From: JBEATZ01 sp041178545
GTDB lineage: Bacteria > Planctomycetota > UBA1135 > UBA2386
Direction: 5' to 3'
Length of the DNA stretch: 5,372 nt
Assembly (NCBI GenBank): GCA_041178545.1
Contig: JBEGVB010000031.1
Span: 1 to 5,372 of the forward strand
Below are positions 5,218 through 5,372 of this stretch, piece after piece; the stretch's first letter is position 1, and the number at the start of each line of letters is the position of its first letter. The position numbers and the translations under genes were made by a program. The notes below the pieces were generated by a model that searched no databases, was not told the DNA's origin, and saw only the letters and a list, made by a program, of their open reading frames with translations.

Positions 5218-5372
5218 TCAGTTCGAGCAGGACTCGCCCGCCAGGATCCCGCGCAGGTCCCAGCAGAACCGGCCGGTGAGGCCCCACACCAGTTCCCCGG
5301 CATGGGCGAAGTGCGGGCTTGCGGGGTGCTGCACGCCGTTGGCGCCGGGCGGAGGTGCCCGGTGTTCCCACC
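5218..5372 (-). CDS. Probable NUDIX hydrolase, CoA-pyrophosphatase type, C-terminal end (cut by window edge)
   Basis: About 50 codons are visible on the minus strand, ending in TGA at 5218-5220. The readable tail includes HFAHAGELVWGLTGRFCWDL and then RGILAGESCSN. A Trp-Gly-Leu-Thr-Gly segment following a short acidic stretch, leading into a C-terminal helix, resembles the end of NUDIX hydrolases of the NudL/YeaB type. Those enzymes cleave coenzyme A and its derivatives to 3',5'-ADP and 4'-phosphopantetheine, and typically end with an Ile-Trp-Gly-hydrophobic-Thr motif. The NUDIX box itself would lie upstream, beyond the window, so the catalytic residues cannot be checked. Two other frames are also open here but lack this conserved pattern. 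The gene reads in the same direction as the secreted protein, 155 nt away, and is probably a separate unit. Confidence 0.55.
   Translation of the reverse strand, partial: WEHRAPPPGANGVQHPASPHFAHAGELVWGLTGRFCWDLRGILAGESCSN

Noticed and set aside
4377..5279. Plus-strand open frame of 300 codons over the convergent region and the secreted-protein gene
   Set aside because: It crosses the pheT end, both hairpins and the full secreted-protein gene. The minus-strand reading has a clean signal peptide and coherent beta pattern, while this one has neither.
5063..5371. N-terminal extension of the secreted protein to 243 residues
   Set aside because: It would bury the signal peptide in the interior and read through the NUDIX gene end in another frame. 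The extension is rich in Arg and Pro, with no recognisable pattern.

Overview
The window is a high-GC stretch of bacterial chromosome. Codon third positions are strongly GC-biased, so long shadow reading frames appear in every frame. The best lineage clue is the small secreted protein on the minus strand at 4640-5062. Its Gly/Thr/Pro-rich beta-sandwich style resembles exported proteins that are abundant in some high-GC marine Planctomycetota. I treat that affiliation as a reasonable inference, because the housekeeping genes alone would not decide it.

Layout. (1) Positions 1-273, minus strand: the 5' part of an unrecognised membrane protein that runs off the left edge. (2) Positions 274-383: a short divergent intergenic region with a candidate promoter for the plus-strand operon. 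(3) Positions 384-4450, plus strand: a compact translation operon, rpmI (L35), rplT (L20), pheS and pheT (the two subunits of phenylalanyl-tRNA synthetase). rplT follows rpmI by 6 nt, pheS follows rplT by 54 nt, and pheT overlaps pheS by 4 nt (ATGA). (4) Positions 4451-4639: a convergent intergenic region with two families of short direct repeats and two strong perfect or near-perfect hairpins, which probably terminate transcription from both sides. (5) Positions 4640-5062, minus strand: the small secreted protein with a clear signal peptide, preceded by a perfect 18-bp inverted repeat. (6) Positions 5218-5372, minus strand: the C-terminal end of a probable NUDIX hydrolase of the CoA-pyrophosphatase type, cut by the right edge.

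How the genes work together. L35 and L20 are large-subunit ribosomal proteins, and PheST charges tRNA-Phe, so the central operon is a pure protein-synthesis unit. The rplT-pheST linkage is widespread in bacteria. The gene usually found at the head, infC (IF3), is not next to rpmI here; a divergent membrane-protein gene takes its place. The flanking genes have no evident functional tie to the operon.

I do not see a previously undescribed system here. The items most worth a second look are the structured convergent intergenic region, the palindrome ahead of the secreted protein, the loss of infC linkage together with a very short leader, and the Cys-rich insertion in PheS.
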